Positions 4,969 through 5,986 of a DNA stretch of 5,986 bases are shown one piece after another. The notes beneath the pieces are model-generated. The model did no database searches. It was not told where the DNA came from and saw only the letters and a program-made list of their open reading frames with translations. This stretch comes from Treponema sp. Lineage in GTDB: Bacteria > Spirochaetota > Spirochaetia > Treponematales > Treponemataceae. Position 1 is the stretch's first letter; each line of letters begins with the position of its first letter. The stretch covers positions 1 to 5,986 of the forward strand of contig JAFOTA010000107.1 of NCBI GenBank assembly GCA_017421145.1. The letters are read 5' to 3'. Both the position numbers and the translations under genes were made by a program.

Positions 4969-5986
4969 ATGAAAATTAAATCATTGACTTTTAGGATTTT
5001 TATAAACACATTTCTTGTTGGAGTGGCGGTCTATTTTGTTTGCGCGGTGATTTTCATCGACTCGTTTTACAGGTATTTTGAGGACAAGATTTTTTCGGAG
5101 CTGGAGAACGAATGCGACTATCTTTCGTTGCTGCCAGATTTTGCGGAAATAAAGACGGGGAACAGAATCACGGTCATAGATTTTCAGGGGAACGTGATTT
5201 TTGACAACAAGGCAAATCCTGCCGAAATGGAAAATCACGCTTCCCGCAGTGAGTTCATCGAGGCGATGGAAAAAGGCTCTTCCAAAGTGTCCCGCTATTC
5301 TTCGACAATGCTAAAAAAGACGCTTTACTTTGCAAAAAAACTCCAAAATGGCACGGTTCTTCGCATTTCCTGCCAGCAATACACGTCGGGCGTTCTTATT
5401 TTCGCTTTAAGTCAGCCGCTTTTGTGTCTTCTCTTACTTGCGCTGATTATTTCGGGCGTGGCAGCGTCTAGCCTTTCAAAAAAAATCGCAGATTCAATTG
5501 AAAAAATCGACTTTGACAATCCTGAGAAAAACGAAACATTCAGTGAGTTCAAGCCCTTCATAAAGCGGATTAGCGACGAAAACTTTGAGAAAAAGCAGCG
5601 CGAAGAAATCCGCCGTCAGTTTTCCGCGAATGTTAGCCATGAGCTAAAAACGCCTTTGACAAGCATTTCAGGTTTTGCAGAGATTATGAAAAGCGGCAGT
5701 GTTGACGAAAAAACGATGCGCAATTTCTCACAAGATATTTACAATGAAAGCCAGAGAATGATTCTTCTTGTGAACGACATTCTAAAGCTCTCAAAACTCG
5801 ATGAAGAGTCCATCACGATGGAAAAAGAGGAAATCTGCATAGAAGAAATCTGCCGCGACGTAATCAAATCTTTGAAAATCTTTGCGCAGAGAAAAAATGT
5901 TTCGATTGAGCTTGAAAGCCTCACGAAAGATTGCATAAAGGGCGTTCCGACGGTCATTCAAGAGATGATTTTTAATCTTGTGGAAA
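4969..5986 (+). CDS. phoR: PhoR-type membrane sensor histidine kinase, 5' part
   Basis: This is the first 339 codons of a sensor kinase, open at the right edge. GGAG at 4958-4961 precedes the ATG by seven bases. A membrane helix at about residues 6-30 is followed by an extracytoplasmic region of about 110 residues and a second helix at about 141-168. The outer region has the look of the PAS-like sensor of Gram-positive PhoR/WalK kinases: ITVIDFQGNVIFDN (67-80), MENHASRSEF (87-96), RYSSTMLKKTLYFAKKL (109-125). A short linker leads straight to the dimerisation domain, where FSANVSHELKTPLTSI carries the phosphoacceptor His224. The ATPase domain is entered at EMIFNLVE (332-339), where the window ends before the N-box Asn. 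There is no cytoplasmic PAS domain. The position after phoU and a Pho box ahead of it support PhoR, the partner of the regulator at 1-447. The kinase call is certain, the name likely. Confidence 0.88.
   Translation, partial: MKIKSLTFRIFINTFLVGVAVYFVCAVIFIDSFYRYFEDKIFSELENECDYLSLLPDFAEIKTGNRITVIDFQGNVIFDNKANPAEMENHASRSEFIEAMEKGSSKVSRYSSTMLKKTLYFAKKLQNGTVLRISCQQYTSGVLIFALSQPLLCLLLLALIISGVAASSLSKKIADSIEKIDFDNPEKNETFSEFKPFIKRISDENFEKKQREEIRRQFSANVSHELKTPLTSISGFAEIMKSGSVDEKTMRNFSQDIYNESQRMILLVNDILKLSKLDEESITMEKEEICIEEICRDVIKSLKIFAQRKNVSIELESLTKDCIKGVPTVIQEMIFNLVE

Overview
The window holds a phosphate-starvation locus read entirely on the + strand: the 3' end of a PhoB-type response regulator gene, then pstS-pstC-pstA-pstB-phoU as one tight operon, then the 5' part of a PhoR-type sensor kinase that runs off the right edge. 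All genes are ordinary Pho/Pst components. What stands out is how some are built and controlled.

The organism looks like a diderm or low-to-mid-GC gut or oral bacterium. I favour a host-associated Treponema-like spirochaete because of the relaxed lipobox of PstS, the moderate GC with AT-rich gaps, and a GC-rich insert-like block in pstA. Clostridia remain possible, since the PstS lobe order and the extracytoplasmic PAS-like domain of the kinase also recall that group. This is a family-level impression, not a database result.

Layout: 1-447 response regulator C-terminal part; 448-558 AT-rich gap with a predicted Pho box and -10; 559-1416 pstS lipoprotein with its two sequence halves in swapped order; 1417-1460 gap with a stem-loop; 1461-2309 pstC; 2306-3235 pstA, overlapping pstC by ATGA and carrying a roughly 105-base, 71% GC block at its 5' end; 3222-4040 pstB, overlapping pstA by 14 bases; 4077-4712 phoU; 4713-4968 a gap with a GC-rich first part and an AT-rich second part that carries a second Pho box and a perfect TATAAT; 4969 to the end phoR, cut by the window edge.

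How it works together: PstS binds phosphate outside the inner membrane, PstC and PstA form the channel, PstB drives it with ATP, and PhoU links the transporter state to the kinase. The kinase phosphorylates the response regulator, which should bind the repeats ahead of pstS and phoR and activate both. The two predicted promoters share the same geometry to the base (repeat units at offsets 0, 11 and 33, and -10 at offset 48 from the first TTAAC-like core). This is the best evidence in the window for an autoregulated Pho regulon with its own box consensus.
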